Source: Paractinoplanes deccanensis (lineage in GTDB: Bacteria > Actinomycetota > Actinomycetes > Mycobacteriales > Micromonosporaceae). Taken from it: DNA of 64,000 nt. Positions within the stretch are counted from its first letter, which is position 1; each line of letters opens with the position of its first letter. The translations under genes and the position numbers were made by a program. Below, piece after piece: positions 27,125 to 35,962 of the stretch. The notes beneath the pieces are model-generated. The model was not told the origin of the DNA, did not search any database, and saw only the letters and a list, made by a program, of their open reading frames with translations. The stretch covers positions 1 to 64,000 of the forward strand of contig NZ_BOMI01000137.1 in the NCBI RefSeq assembly GCF_016862115.1. The letters run 5' to 3'.

Positions 27125-28567
27125 ATGCGCCAGAGCTCCCTGGTCGTCGTCGCCAACCGTCTGCCCCTCGATGACAGCGCCGCGCCCGACGGGGCGTGCG
27201 AGTGGCGCCGAAGTCCCGGCGGTCTCGCCGGCGCGCTGCACGCGATCCTCCAGCAGACCGGTGCCACCTGGGTGGGCTGGGACGGCACGGTCGGCGAGGC
27301 GCGCCCGCTGCCCGACCTCGGCTCGCTGCGGCTGCGCCCGATGGCCCTCGACGAGGACGAGACGCGCGGCTACTACGAGGGCTTCGCCAACGGCACACTC
27401 TGGCCGCTCTACCACGACGCCGTCGAGTCGCCGGTCTTCGACCGGGGCTGGTGGGAGACGTACAAGGCGGTCAACCGCCGGTTCGCGGAGGCGGCCGCCG
27501 AGGTGGCGGAGCCGGGCGCGACGGTGTGGGTGCAGGACTACCACCTCCACCTGGTGCCGCAGCTGCTCCGCGAGCTGCGCCCCGACCTGCTGATCGGGTT
27601 CTTCCTGCACGTGCCGTTCCCGCCGCCGGAGCTCTTCATGCAGCTCCCCCGCCGGGTCGAGCTGCTGCGCGGCATGCTCGGCGCCGACCTGGTCGGCTTC
27701 CAGCGCCCGCAGGCGGCGCACAACGTCGCCCAGCTCGCGGCGAAGCTGCTCGGGGCGCAGGGCGCCGACGACGCGATCGTCCTGGAGGACCGGGTGGTGC
27801 GCACCGGCGCGTTCCCGGTCTCGATCGACGTGGCCGAGATGCGCTCGCTGTCCGCGCGGCCCTACGTGATCAATCAGGCCAGGAAGCTGCGGCACGATCT
27901 CGGATCGCACAAGCGAGTGCTGCTCAGCGTCGACCGGCTCGACTACACCAAGGGCATCGAGCACCGTCTCACCGCCTACGCCGAGCTGCTGCGCGACGGC
28001 CTGGTCAAGGTGCGCGACACGGTGGTGGTGCAGGTGGCCGTGCCGAGCCGGGAACGCGTGGAGACCTACCGCGGGCTGCGCGACCGCATCGAGCGCGAGG
28101 TCGGCCGCATCAACGGCGAGTACGGCCGGGTCGGCGAGCCGGCCATCCACTACCTCAACCAGCCGTTCGACCGCGCCGACCTGGCGGCGCTCTACCAGAC
28201 CGCGGACGTCATGGTGGTGACGCCGCTGCGCGACGGCATGAACCTGGTCGCCAAGGAGTTCGTGGCGGCCCGCCGCGACGACACGGGCGCCCTGGTGCTG
28301 AGCGAGTTCGCCGGGGCGGCCGCCGAGCTGGAGGACGCGTTCCAGGTCAACCCGCACGACGTGGACGGGCTCAAGGAGACCCTGCTGCGCGCGCTGAGCG
28401 CCGACCCGGCCGACCTGGCGGCGCGGATGGCCGGCATGCGCCGCTACCTGACCGACCACGACATCCACGCATGGGCGCGCGACTACCTGACGACGCTCTC
28501 CTTCTCGAGCCAGTCGAGGACGGCGTCGATCGGCTCCGCCCAGTCCGGGCCGCGCATCAGGTCGTGA
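27125..28567 (+). CDS. otsA: Trehalose-6-phosphate synthase
   Basis: This GT20 enzyme of about 480 residues makes trehalose-6-phosphate from UDP-/GDP-glucose and glucose-6-phosphate. Diagnostic motifs: VVVANRLPLD, RSPGGLAGAL, WVGWDG, VWVQDYHLHLVPQLLRE, GFFLHVPFPPPE, SVDRLDYTKGIEHR and TPLRDGMNLVAKEFVAAR. The GTG at 27122 is an alternative start; no Shine-Dalgarno is visible and a taacct box lies about 7 bp before, so the message may be leaderless. The 3' end overlaps the convergent hydrolase gene by 85 bp. Confidence 0.94.
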   Translation: MRQSSLVVVANRLPLDDSAAPDGACEWRRSPGGLAGALHAILQQTGATWVGWDGTVGEARPLPDLGSLRLRPMALDEDETRGYYEGFANGTLWPLYHDAVESPVFDRGWWETYKAVNRRFAEAAAEVAEPGATVWVQDYHLHLVPQLLRELRPDLLIGFFLHVPFPPPELFMQLPRRVELLRGMLGADLVGFQRPQAAHNVAQLAAKLLGAQGADDAIVLEDRVVRTGAFPVSIDVAEMRSLSARPYVINQARKLRHDLGSHKRVLLSVDRLDYTKGIEHRLTAYAELLRDGLVKVRDTVVVQVAVPSRERVETYRGLRDRIEREVGRINGEYGRVGEPAIHYLNQPFDRADLAALYQTADVMVVTPLRDGMNLVAKEFVAARRDDTGALVLSEFAGAAAELEDAFQVNPHDVDGLKETLLRALSADPADLAARMAGMRRYLTDHDIHAWARDYLTTLSFSSQSRTASIGSAQSGPRIRS

Positions 28568-29457
28568 CCCATGCCGGGAAACAGCAGCGGCGCCGACCCG
28601 TAGAGGCCGGCCACCCGATCGAGCGCCTTGCGCGAGACCACCCGGTCGTCCGGGCTCCCGGCCACCAGCACGGGCGGGTTCCCCACCGGCCGCGGCAGCC
28701 GCCTGTCCCTGACCAGCGGCGAGATCAACACCCCGGCCAGGGCCGGATAACGCCCCAGCACGTACGCGACCACGCGCGCCCCACCGCCATGCCCGACCAG
28801 CACCACCCGCCGCGGCAACGACGCCACCACCTGCATCACGTCATGCACCTGAGCCCGCAGATCCCCCCGCGCCCGCGGCGTGAGCACGTGTCCCGAATAG
28901 CCGCGCCCCGCCACATGCGGCAGCCAGCACTCGGCGAAAGCGGCGGCCCCCACACCGGGCCCCGCCTCAGCGCCACTGCCCGCCTCGGCGCCACGCTCAA
29001 CCCTGGCGCCACGCCCCACCCCACCGCCAGTGCCCGCCTCTGCGCCAGTGCTCGCCTCCGCGCCATGGCCCACCCCTGCGCCACGACCCATCCCCACCTC
29101 GGCGCCACGGCCCACCTGCGCACGGCTCGCCTCCGCACTATGGCCCGCCTCCGCGCCATGCCGCACCTCGGCGCCATGCAGCGCCTCGGCGCCACGGCCC
29201 ACCCCGGCGCCATCCCGCACCTCGGCGCCACGGCCCACCCCGGCGCCATCCCGCACCTCGGCGCTACGGCCCACCCCGGCGCCGCGGCCCGGCCTGAAGC
29301 CGCGCCACACTCCCTGGCGCCTCGCTCCCGGCACAAAAAGTATATTTACGCATTTATCCGGTTCGCCATTCGCCGGTGCGTGGGACAGCACCTCGCGGGT
29401 GTGCGCCGGCACGGGTGACACCCAGTCGGCGAATCGGATCGGGCCGAGCTCCCTCAC
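28483..29457 (-). CDS. Alpha/beta-hydrolase-fold protein with repeat insertion and lost nucleophile
   Basis: The 324-residue frame has hydrolase features split by a repeat: VNILFVPGARR (38-47) as the first strand, a 115-residue Gly/Ala/Val/Arg repeat (58-172), then AFAECWLPHVAGRGYSGHVL, the elbow VLVGHGGGARVVAYVLGRYP (219-238), an acid in AGSPDD (270) and a His in PGMGHDL (298). The elbow should read GHSGG; residue 224 is Gly (GGC, one base from AGC), so a serine hydrolase reaction is unlikely. Its ATG overlaps the TGA of the upstream monooxygenase gene by four bases, so they form an operon. Confidence 0.7.
   Translation of the reverse strand: MRELGPIRFADWVSPVPAHTREVLSHAPANGEPDKCVNILFVPGARRQGVWRGFRPGRGAGVGRSAEVRDGAGVGRGAEVRDGAGVGRGAEALHGAEVRHGAEAGHSAEASRAQVGRGAEVGMGRGAGVGHGAEASTGAEAGTGGGVGRGARVERGAEAGSGAEAGPGVGAAAFAECWLPHVAGRGYSGHVLTPRARGDLRAQVHDVMQVVASLPRRVVLVGHGGGARVVAYVLGRYPALAGVLISPLVRDRRLPRPVGNPPVLVAGSPDDRVVSRKALDRVAGLYGSAPLLFPGMGHDLMRGPDWAEPIDAVLDWLEKESVVR
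28950..29290. repeat. In-frame minisatellite inside the hydrolase gene
   Basis: Units of 15-36 bp built from tcggcgccacggcccacccc repeat across this stretch; the last copies (from about 29190) have a 36-bp period encoding GAGVGRGAEVRD. All periods are multiples of three, so the frame stays open. It divides the conserved halves of an alpha/beta hydrolase. Confidence 0.85.
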
Positions 29458-30797
29458 GCGGGCTCCATCTCGCGGAGCAGGCCGTCGACGGCCCGCAGGT
29501 AGTCGATGTGGTCCACCTCGAACCAGTGGCGCGGCGACGGCACCACACGGCGCCGCGACCAGGACGCGAGCGGCCGGGACGACTCCTTCTGCTGCACGTT
29601 CGCCGCGCGTACCGGATCGTCCAGGCGCAACCTCAGCCAGCGCGCGACCGCCACGCTCTGCCAGTGGGCGAGCGGCAGCAGCCCGGCGTCGGGCTGGAGC
29701 AGGCCGATCACCGCGAGCGTCGGATGCTTGCGGGCGAACGCGTGCAGGTGCAGGTCCGGCCGCCCGTCCGCGCCGGTGTCGAGCAGCTCAGGGGCGAGGA
29801 AGCCGAAGCTCGGCCGGAAGCCGGTCGCCGTGATCACCAGGTCGGGCTCGATCCGGGTGCCGTCGGCCAGCTCGACCTGCTTGCCGTCGAACGCGGTCAC
29901 GTCCGGCACCGGCGTGATCCGGCCGTGGCCCAGGTAGTACGGGAGCTGGCTGTTGACGACGGGATGGCTCTCGTACGGCCGGTGATCGGGCCGGGGAAGG
30001 CCGTAGCGGGTCAGGTCGCCGGTCGTGAGCGCGAGCACGCGGCCATAGAGCGCTTGGCGTACGCGCAGCGGCAGACGCCACCGCAGCAGGCGCTCGGCGA
30101 CCTGGTCGGCGGGGCGGCCGAGGACGTATTTGGGCGCGTACCAGTATCCACGGCGCGTCGAATGCCAGACTGCCGATGCCTGCTGGGCGGCCTCGACGGC
30201 GATGTCGCAGCCGGTGTTGCCGCCGCCGATCACCAGCACGCGGCGGCCGCGCAGCTGGGCCGGGTCCTTGTACCGCACCGAGTGGATCATCTGCCCGCGG
30301 AACTCGCCGGGGATCTCCGGCTCGGCGGGCGACCAGTTGTGGCCGTTGGCGACGACCAGGGCGGCGTACCGCTGGGTCCGCTCCTCCGACCCGCCGCCGG
30401 TGGACCTCGTCGTGACGTCCCACCGCCCGTCACCGACCGGGACCGCCCGGACCACCTCGGTGCCGAACCAGACGTCGTCCTCGGCGCCGAAGTGCCGCGC
30501 GTAACGCTCCAGATAGGACAGCATCTGGCTGTGGTGCGGATAGTCGGGCCAAGTGTCCGGCATCGGGAAGTCGGGGAACTCGCTGAGCGGGCGCGACGAG
30601 ATCAGATGGGTGCCGGCGGAGACCGGGCTGCGGTCGTGCCGCCAGTTCCAGGCGCCGCCCACGGCGGTCTCCCGCTCGTAGCAGTCGACCTCGAAGCCGT
30701 GCTCGCGCAGGTTCTTGACGGCGGCGAGCCCGCTCGCGCCGGCGCCGACGACACAGACGGCCTCTCGGCGGTCGGCGATGTCCGGGGTGTCTGGCAC
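29454..30797 (-). CDS. Flavin-containing monooxygenase
   Basis: The 447-residue enzyme has two Rossmann motifs, GAGASG (18-23, FAD) and GGGNTG (191-196, NADPH), joined by the class B monooxygenase fingerprint F-x-G-x3-H-x3-Y in FRGQMIHSVRY (166-176). ATGFRPSFGF is the conserved C-terminal ATG motif. Such enzymes oxygenate N or S atoms or act as Baeyer-Villiger enzymes; the substrate is unknown. It overlaps the following hydrolase start by four bases. Confidence 0.9.
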   Translation of the reverse strand: MPDTPDIADRREAVCVVGAGASGLAAVKNLREHGFEVDCYERETAVGGAWNWRHDRSPVSAGTHLISSRPLSEFPDFPMPDTWPDYPHHSQMLSYLERYARHFGAEDDVWFGTEVVRAVPVGDGRWDVTTRSTGGGSEERTQRYAALVVANGHNWSPAEPEIPGEFRGQMIHSVRYKDPAQLRGRRVLVIGGGNTGCDIAVEAAQQASAVWHSTRRGYWYAPKYVLGRPADQVAERLLRWRLPLRVRQALYGRVLALTTGDLTRYGLPRPDHRPYESHPVVNSQLPYYLGHGRITPVPDVTAFDGKQVELADGTRIEPDLVITATGFRPSFGFLAPELLDTGADGRPDLHLHAFARKHPTLAVIGLLQPDAGLLPLAHWQSVAVARWLRLRLDDPVRAANVQQKESSRPLASWSRRRVVPSPRHWFEVDHIDYLRAVDGLLREMEPA

Positions 30798-30842
30798 GGC
30801 CGAGATCCTGCCAGACCGACGGCCCCGCCCGGAAGATCGCCT

Positions 30843-31523
30843 TTACCGCTCCGCGGGGAGAACCAGGTCGGCGACGACCGGCAGATGGTCGCTCGCGCGG
30901 CGGGCCCGGTCGTTCTCGACGATCTCGTACTTGTCGATGGCGATGTCCGGGGTGACGAAGAGCCCGTCGATGCGCCGGGCGGGCACCGTGGCCGGGAACG
31001 TGGACGGGCTGTCGGCGGGCGTGACGAGACCGTCCTCGACGGTGCGCCAGGCCCCGCCGCCGGGGCCCTCGTTCAGGTCGGCCGCGGCGATCAGCGGGCC
31101 GTCGACGGCGTTGAGCGCCTCTTTCCAGAGCGCCGCCTGGGCGGGCCGCTCGCCCGGGTCGGTGGCGAGGTGCGACCCGGCGACGGTGAAGGTGCCGCCG
31201 CGCACGGAGCCCCGGGCGAAGACCGCGCCGCGCAGGTGCCGGCCCGGGGTGAGCGGATAGCGCATCACCCACGTGTCCAGCACCCGCACCCGCAGGTTGA
31301 CCAGCAGCAGGTTGCCGAGCGCGGGCAGGCCGCCGGCGGCCACCACCATGCCGAGGTCGTCGGCGAGGGCGGCGCAGCGGTGCCGCCATCGGAAGCGCCG
31401 CGGCGCCTCCTGCACGACCAGGACGTCCGGGGCGAGCTCGCGGACCAGGCCGACGAGGGCGGCCCGGTCGTCCTTCAGGCCGTGAACGTTGTAGCTGACG
31501 ACGCGCAGCGCGGGCCCGGCCAT
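30843..31523 (-). CDS. Endonuclease/exonuclease/phosphatase-family hydrolase
   Basis: The 226-residue DNase I-like protein shows the family set VVSYNVHGLKDD, VVQEAPRRF (catalytic Glu), GSHLATDPGERP, AADLNEGPGGG and the C-terminal SDHLPVVADL. Substrates in the family range from DNA to phospholipids. It starts four bases after the ROK kinase stop on the same strand, so the two are probably co-transcribed. Confidence 0.87.
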   Translation of the reverse strand: MAGPALRVVSYNVHGLKDDRAALVGLVRELAPDVLVVQEAPRRFRWRHRCAALADDLGMVVAAGGLPALGNLLLVNLRVRVLDTWVMRYPLTPGRHLRGAVFARGSVRGGTFTVAGSHLATDPGERPAQAALWKEALNAVDGPLIAAADLNEGPGGGAWRTVEDGLVTPADSPSTFPATVPARRIDGLFVTPDIAIDKYEIVENDRARRASDHLPVVADLVLPAER

Positions 31524-31527
31524 GAGG

Positions 31528-32478
31528 TCAGGGACGCCGTGCCAGGTCGGCGGCGCCGACGACTCCCGCGGTGTTGCCGGTCTCGGCGGCGCGCAGCTCG
31601 GCGACCGGGAAGCGGCCGCGCTGTTTGAGCTGGTCGCGGTAGGTCGTCTGGGTGGGCGTCATGAGCAGGTCGCCCGCGTCGACCACGCCGCCGCCGACCA
31701 CCAGGATCTGCGGGTCGAAGATCTGCGCGAGGTCTGCCATGGCGACGCCGAGCCAGTAGCCGATCTGGGCGAACGCGTCGCGGGCCACCCCGTCGCCGGC
31801 CCGGGCGGCCTCGGTGATCTGCCGTCCGGTGATCGCCAGCGGGTCGCCGCCGGCCAGTTCGAGCAGCTGCGCGGCCCGGTCGGGCTCCTGCCGGGCGCCG
31901 GCCCGGGCGAACCGGACGAGCGCGTTGCCGCTCGCGTACTGCTCGAGGCAGCCCAGCCGGCCGCAGCCGCACGGGTGGCCGTCGGGCACGGACTGGATGT
32001 GGCCCAGCTCGGCGGCGATGCCGTTGGCGCCGCGCCACAGCTTGCCGTTGAGCACGATGCCGCCGCCGATGCCCGTCCCCACGGTGATCATCACCATGGA
32101 GTCGTCGGCGTGCCGGGCGACGCCGAACCGGAACTCCGCCCAGGCGGCCACGTTCGCGTCGTTCTCGAGCACGGTGGGCAGGCCGACGGCCTTGCTGACG
32201 TAGTCGCGCAGCGGCTCGTCCCGCCAGGCGAGGTTCGGCGCGAAGAGCACTGTCGACCCGGCCGCGTCGATCCAGGCGGCCGCACCGATGCCGATCGCGG
32301 TGGCCTGCGGATAGGCGGCGGCCAGCTCGGCGGCGACCTCGACGATCGTGTCCCGCGTGCCGGCCGGGTCCTCGGCGGGCGTGTCCCTGCGGTTCGAGGC
32401 CAACACGGTGCCGTGCTCGTCGACCACCCCACCGGCAACCTTGGTGCCGCCGACGTCGACTCCGATGGTCAGCGTCAC
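31528..32478 (-). CDS. ROK-family glucokinase
   Basis: The 316-residue enzyme starts at a GTG (VTLTIGVDVGGTKVAGGVVD) with the ATP-binding DVGGTK, ENDANVAAWAE, TVGTGIGGGIV, and the ROK zinc motif CGCGRLGCLEQYASG with ELGH just before. It probably phosphorylates glucose in the cytoplasm. No DNA-binding domain is present, so it is a kinase and not a ROK repressor. The upstream Ala-rich gene ends 22 bp before. Confidence 0.9.
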   Translation of the reverse strand: MTLTIGVDVGGTKVAGGVVDEHGTVLASNRRDTPAEDPAGTRDTIVEVAAELAAAYPQATAIGIGAAAWIDAAGSTVLFAPNLAWRDEPLRDYVSKAVGLPTVLENDANVAAWAEFRFGVARHADDSMVMITVGTGIGGGIVLNGKLWRGANGIAAELGHIQSVPDGHPCGCGRLGCLEQYASGNALVRFARAGARQEPDRAAQLLELAGGDPLAITGRQITEAARAGDGVARDAFAQIGYWLGVAMADLAQIFDPQILVVGGGVVDAGDLLMTPTQTTYRDQLKQRGRFPVAELRAAETGNTAGVVGAADLARRP

Positions 32479-32500
32479 GCTGCCCGTCCCCTCTGTCCCA

Positions 32501-33679
32501 TCACGCAGTCTTGCTGTCCCTGTCCCCGGGCCCCTCAGCGCCCGGGTCCGCCACATCATGATCCACCGTCGCCGGGGACGCCACGTCGGCAACACCCGCA
32601 TCCGCGGTGGCCGCGGCCCATACATCAAACCTTCGAGGGGTACGGGTCGCACGCGCCGCCCCACCCGCAGTGTCCCCGGTCTCGTCCCCAGCCTGCTCAG
32701 CCGCCTGCGCAGCGGCCTCCCGGCGCACCCTGGCCTCCTCGGCCGCCCGGGCAACCCGCCTTTCCGCCTCGGCCGCGGCCTGCCGGGCCGCCTCCCGCCG
32801 GGCCCGCAACTCCGCCGCCTGCTCGGCCGCGACCGCCGCCGCACTCGCCGTGGTCGCCGCCGCCCAGGCATCGCCGTCCGCCGGCGCGCCGCCGCCCGCG
32901 GGCCGAGCCTCGGTCGCGGCCGACCACGCGTCGCCCTCCGCCGGCGCGCTGCCGCCCGCGGGCCGAGCCTCGGTCGCGGCCGACCACGCGTCGCCGGCGT
33001 TGTTCTCGGCCTCCGGCGTGCGGGTGGCGGCGGACCACGTCTGGTCGGCGTTGCCGGGACGCGGCGGCCGGGGCTTCGGCCGCCGCGGCTTCTCGCCGGT
33101 CAGCGCCGAGAACGCGCGCATCAGGTGGGCGACGCCCGTGGCCATGTCGCCGGCGCTGGTCGCCAGCCGGACCGCCGTCATCGGGCTGGGGTCGCGGGCC
33201 GCCGCGATCGCCTTGCACACCGGGCACACGCAGCACTCCGCGCTGCCGGTCGCCCAGTGACCACCCCGGTCCCGCCGGCCGGCGCCCGACCGCTCCCCGC
33301 CGCCAGACCGCTCCCCGCCGCCAGACCGCTCCCCGCCACCGTGTTCATCGGCGCGGCGGTCATCAGGAGCGGCGCTACGCCCCTCGAAGCCGGCGCGGCG
33401 GTCATCAGAGCCGGGGCCGCGATCATCGGCCGCGCGGCCGGCGGCGTCGTCGGACGCGAGGCCGCCCAGGTCCCCGAGGCGGTCGCCGGCGGCCCGGATC
33501 ATGGACGCGAGCCCGCCACCCAGCCGGCCCCAGTCGGGTCCGCTGCCCGCGCCGCCGCCCGCCGCGCCGCCGACCGCCGCGCCGCTGGATGTCGCGCCGC
33601 TGGATGTCGCCGCGGTGGACATCGCCGCCAGGACCGTGGCGACGAGGCGCTCGGCCTCCTCCCGCGCAGAACCGGACAT
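32501..33679 (-). CDS. Ala-rich low-complexity protein with a Cys cluster
   Basis: The 392-residue protein has three parts: an N-terminal region with REEAERLVATVLAAMS and an Arg/Asp/Gly stretch containing GGGERS repeats; a compact conserved-looking middle (HWATGSAECCVCPVCKAIAA then ATSAGDMATGVAHLMRAFSAL) with four Cys that could bind metal; and a C-terminal region with two DAWSAATEARPAGG repeats and a long Ala/Glu/Arg helix. No family was assigned. Neighbours are the ROK kinase downstream and the SRPBCC gene upstream, all on the minus strand. Confidence 0.65.
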   Translation of the reverse strand: MSGSAREEAERLVATVLAAMSTAATSSGATSSGAAVGGAAGGGAGSGPDWGRLGGGLASMIRAAGDRLGDLGGLASDDAAGRAADDRGPGSDDRRAGFEGRSAAPDDRRADEHGGGERSGGGERSGGGERSGAGRRDRGGHWATGSAECCVCPVCKAIAAARDPSPMTAVRLATSAGDMATGVAHLMRAFSALTGEKPRRPKPRPPRPGNADQTWSAATRTPEAENNAGDAWSAATEARPAGGSAPAEGDAWSAATEARPAGGGAPADGDAWAAATTASAAAVAAEQAAELRARREAARQAAAEAERRVARAAEEARVRREAAAQAAEQAGDETGDTAGGAARATRTPRRFDVWAAATADAGVADVASPATVDHDVADPGAEGPGDRDSKTA

Positions 33680-33701
33680 GTGGCGCTCCTAGGTGGTGCT
33701 C

Positions 33702-34154
33702 TCAGCTCGCCGGCAAGCTCTCGACCCGGCGCTTGAGCTGCTTCAGCGCCGTGTCCATGATCATCTTTTCGGCCTTGCGCCGGAACATGCCGAGCATGCC
33801 GATGGAGAGCTCCACCTCAAGTGTGTACGTCACCGTGGTGGTGCCGTCGCCGCCGTCGGCAAGGTCATAGGAGCCGCGCTGTGATTTCTGCGTCTTCGAG
33901 GGCTCGACCAGGTGCCATTCGATGCGCGAGAGATCGTCGGCGTACTCGTACGCCAAGGTGTAGTCGTCGGCCATCACCCCGGCGTCGATCACGAACCGGA
34001 CCGTGGCCGCGTAGCCGTCCTCGTACTCCTCGAGGACCTCCACGCTCTTCATCGCGTCGGCCCACTCCGGGTAGCGCGGGAAGTCGCTGATCACCGCGGC
34101 CACGCGGTCGAGGGGCGCATGAACCTGAATCGACTGCGTCGAGGTATCCGCCAT
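33702..34154 (-). CDS. SRPBCC (START/Bet v1-like) family protein
   Basis: The 150-residue protein begins MADTSTQSIQVHAPLDRVAA, then VISDFPRYPEWADAMKSVEV, the common start of the polyketide-cyclase/Rv2185c (TB16.3) family, and ends with a long helix (KAEKMIMDTALKQLKRRVES). The fold forms a hydrophobic ligand pocket; ligand unknown. It is the positional match of Rv2185c. It is 22 bp upstream of the Ala-rich gene and divergent from the histidine kinase. Confidence 0.85.
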   Translation of the reverse strand: MADTSTQSIQVHAPLDRVAAVISDFPRYPEWADAMKSVEVLEEYEDGYAATVRFVIDAGVMADDYTLAYEYADDLSRIEWHLVEPSKTQKSQRGSYDLADGGDGTTTVTYTLEVELSIGMLGMFRRKAEKMIMDTALKQLKRRVESLPAS

Positions 34155-34266
34155 GCACGGGAGGCTACCCGCTCGGTACGACATTCCCGGCGACGGGCCG
34201 GGCGACCGGCCGGGCGACGCGCCGGGCAGCGAGCCGCCCGTGGCCGGGGCGGCTACCATCCGTCAG

Positions 34267-35955
34267 GTGCCGGTCCTAGCCAGCGTCTCCGCGCGCGTCC
34301 AACCGCTTGCGGTGTCCGCGCGCATCATCATGCTCGCGCTGGTCGCGGCGCTCACCTTGATCGCCACCGGCGAGGTCGCCCAGCTCGGCTGGATAGCCCT
34401 GCTGGCGGTCGCCGCGCTGCCCGCGTTCTTCACTCCCGACCACCGGCTGTTCGCGCCGCTCGGCCGCTTCGCCGAGGTCACGATCACCGGCCTGGCCGCC
34501 GGGTCGATCGCCGCCGCCGCCGAGGCGCACGGCACGTTGGACGCGGGCTTCGGCGCCGAGGTCGTCCTGCCGTACCTCACGGTGCCCCTGCTGACCGCGG
34601 CGCTGCGCCGCCGTCCCACCGAGGGCGCCGCGTTGCTGGGCGTGGCCGCCGTGTCACTTGTCGTGGGCGGTACGCTGATCGGCGACGTCAGCCCGATCAC
34701 CCAGCCGGGTTTCCTCGCCGCCGGGGGCCAGTGGCTGGTGCTCGGGGCCATCATCACCTTCGCGGCCGACACCATGCGCCAGTTCATGCAGCCCACCGAG
34801 CCGACCCCCCAGCCGTACGCGGAAGCGACCCGCCTCCTGACGCAGCTGCGCAGCGTGGCGCGCTCGCTGCCGGGGGCCACTCTGGACCCGGGCGGCATCT
34901 CCGAGCACCTGCTCGAGGAGCTGCGGCTGATCACGCCGTCCGACCGCTCGGCGGTGCTGTCGGCCAGTGGCGGCGGCCGGCTCGTGGTGCTCGCCCAGAC
35001 CGGCGCCGAGCGGGTCGACTGGGAGACGACGCTCGACGCCGACTCCGCGATCGCCGACGCGTGGGCCAGCCAGCAGCCGATGACCGCGAACCGCTCGCAG
35101 GCCCGCACGGGCAGCCGCGGTGACACGTCGTCGCTGGTCGTTCCGCTGGTTGCCGGCGTACGCACGATCGGGTTGGTGATCCTCGAGACCGACGTCGCGA
35201 ACGCGTACCCGTCCTCGGTCGTCAACGAGGTCACCTGGGTGACCGACCCGGCGGCGCTGCGGCTGGAGGCCGCCCTGCTCTTCGACGACGTGCGGTCGCT
35301 GGCCACCAATGAGGAGCGTCAGCGGCTCGCCCGCGAGATCCACGACGGGGTCGCGCAGGAGCTGGTGATGGTGGGCTACGGCATCGACAACGCCCAGGCC
35401 ACCCTGCCGGAGGGCGCCGAGGAGACGGCCGAGGAGCTGCGCGCGCTGCGCAGCGAGGTGACCCGGGTGATCACCGAGTTGCGGCTGAGCCTGTTCGAGC
35501 TGCGCTCCGAGGTGGACCGCAACGGCGGCCTGGCGGCCGCGATCGCCGAGTACGCCCGCACCCTGGGCACGTCGGCGGGCCTGCGGGTGCACTTCACGTT
35601 CGACGAATCCACCGCGCGGCTGCCCGCCGCGACCGAGGCCGAGTTGCTGCGCATCGCCCAGGAGGCGATCACCAACGCGCGCAAGCACGCCGGAGCCTCT
35701 AATCTGTGGGTTACCTGCACTGTCGACCCGCCGTACGCCGAGATCGAGGTCTCGGACGACGGACGGGGCTTCGCGGACGACCGCCCGGACGGTCGTTATG
35801 GTCTGACCATCATGGCCGAGCGGGCGGAACGGATCCGGGGCCGACTGAAGATCTCGCCGCGACACCCCAGCGGGACAACCGTTGCCGTAGTGCTCGGATC
35901 CCCCGCCAGGCGCGATAGCGTGCGGGATAGCGTTTCCGCTCCAGAAGGGGAGTAA
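34267..35955 (+). CDS. NarL-family sensor histidine kinase
   Basis: The product has 562 residues from the GTG at 34267; an ATG at 34153 would add a Pro/Gly-rich stretch and overlap the divergent gene, so it was rejected. Four or five membrane helices (about 15-165) are followed by a GAF-like domain (about 195-345), the HisKA_3 box REIHDGVAQELVMVGYG (His359), and an HATPase_c domain (ATEAELLRIAQEAITNARKH, DDGRGFADDRPDGRYGLTIM). The partner response regulator starts seven bases downstream. The signal is unknown. Confidence 0.9.
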   Translation: MPVLASVSARVQPLAVSARIIMLALVAALTLIATGEVAQLGWIALLAVAALPAFFTPDHRLFAPLGRFAEVTITGLAAGSIAAAAEAHGTLDAGFGAEVVLPYLTVPLLTAALRRRPTEGAALLGVAAVSLVVGGTLIGDVSPITQPGFLAAGGQWLVLGAIITFAADTMRQFMQPTEPTPQPYAEATRLLTQLRSVARSLPGATLDPGGISEHLLEELRLITPSDRSAVLSASGGGRLVVLAQTGAERVDWETTLDADSAIADAWASQQPMTANRSQARTGSRGDTSSLVVPLVAGVRTIGLVILETDVANAYPSSVVNEVTWVTDPAALRLEAALLFDDVRSLATNEERQRLAREIHDGVAQELVMVGYGIDNAQATLPEGAEETAEELRALRSEVTRVITELRLSLFELRSEVDRNGGLAAAIAEYARTLGTSAGLRVHFTFDESTARLPAATEAELLRIAQEAITNARKHAGASNLWVTCTVDPPYAEIEVSDDGRGFADDRPDGRYGLTIMAERAERIRGRLKISPRHPSGTTVAVVLGSPARRDSVRDSVSAPEGE

Positions 35956-35962
35956 CCCGAGC

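Noticed and set aside
34153..34266. Earlier ATG for the histidine kinase
   Set aside because: It would overlap the divergent SRPBCC start and encode a Pro/Gly/Asp-rich stretch, leaving no promoter; GTG 34267 fits better.
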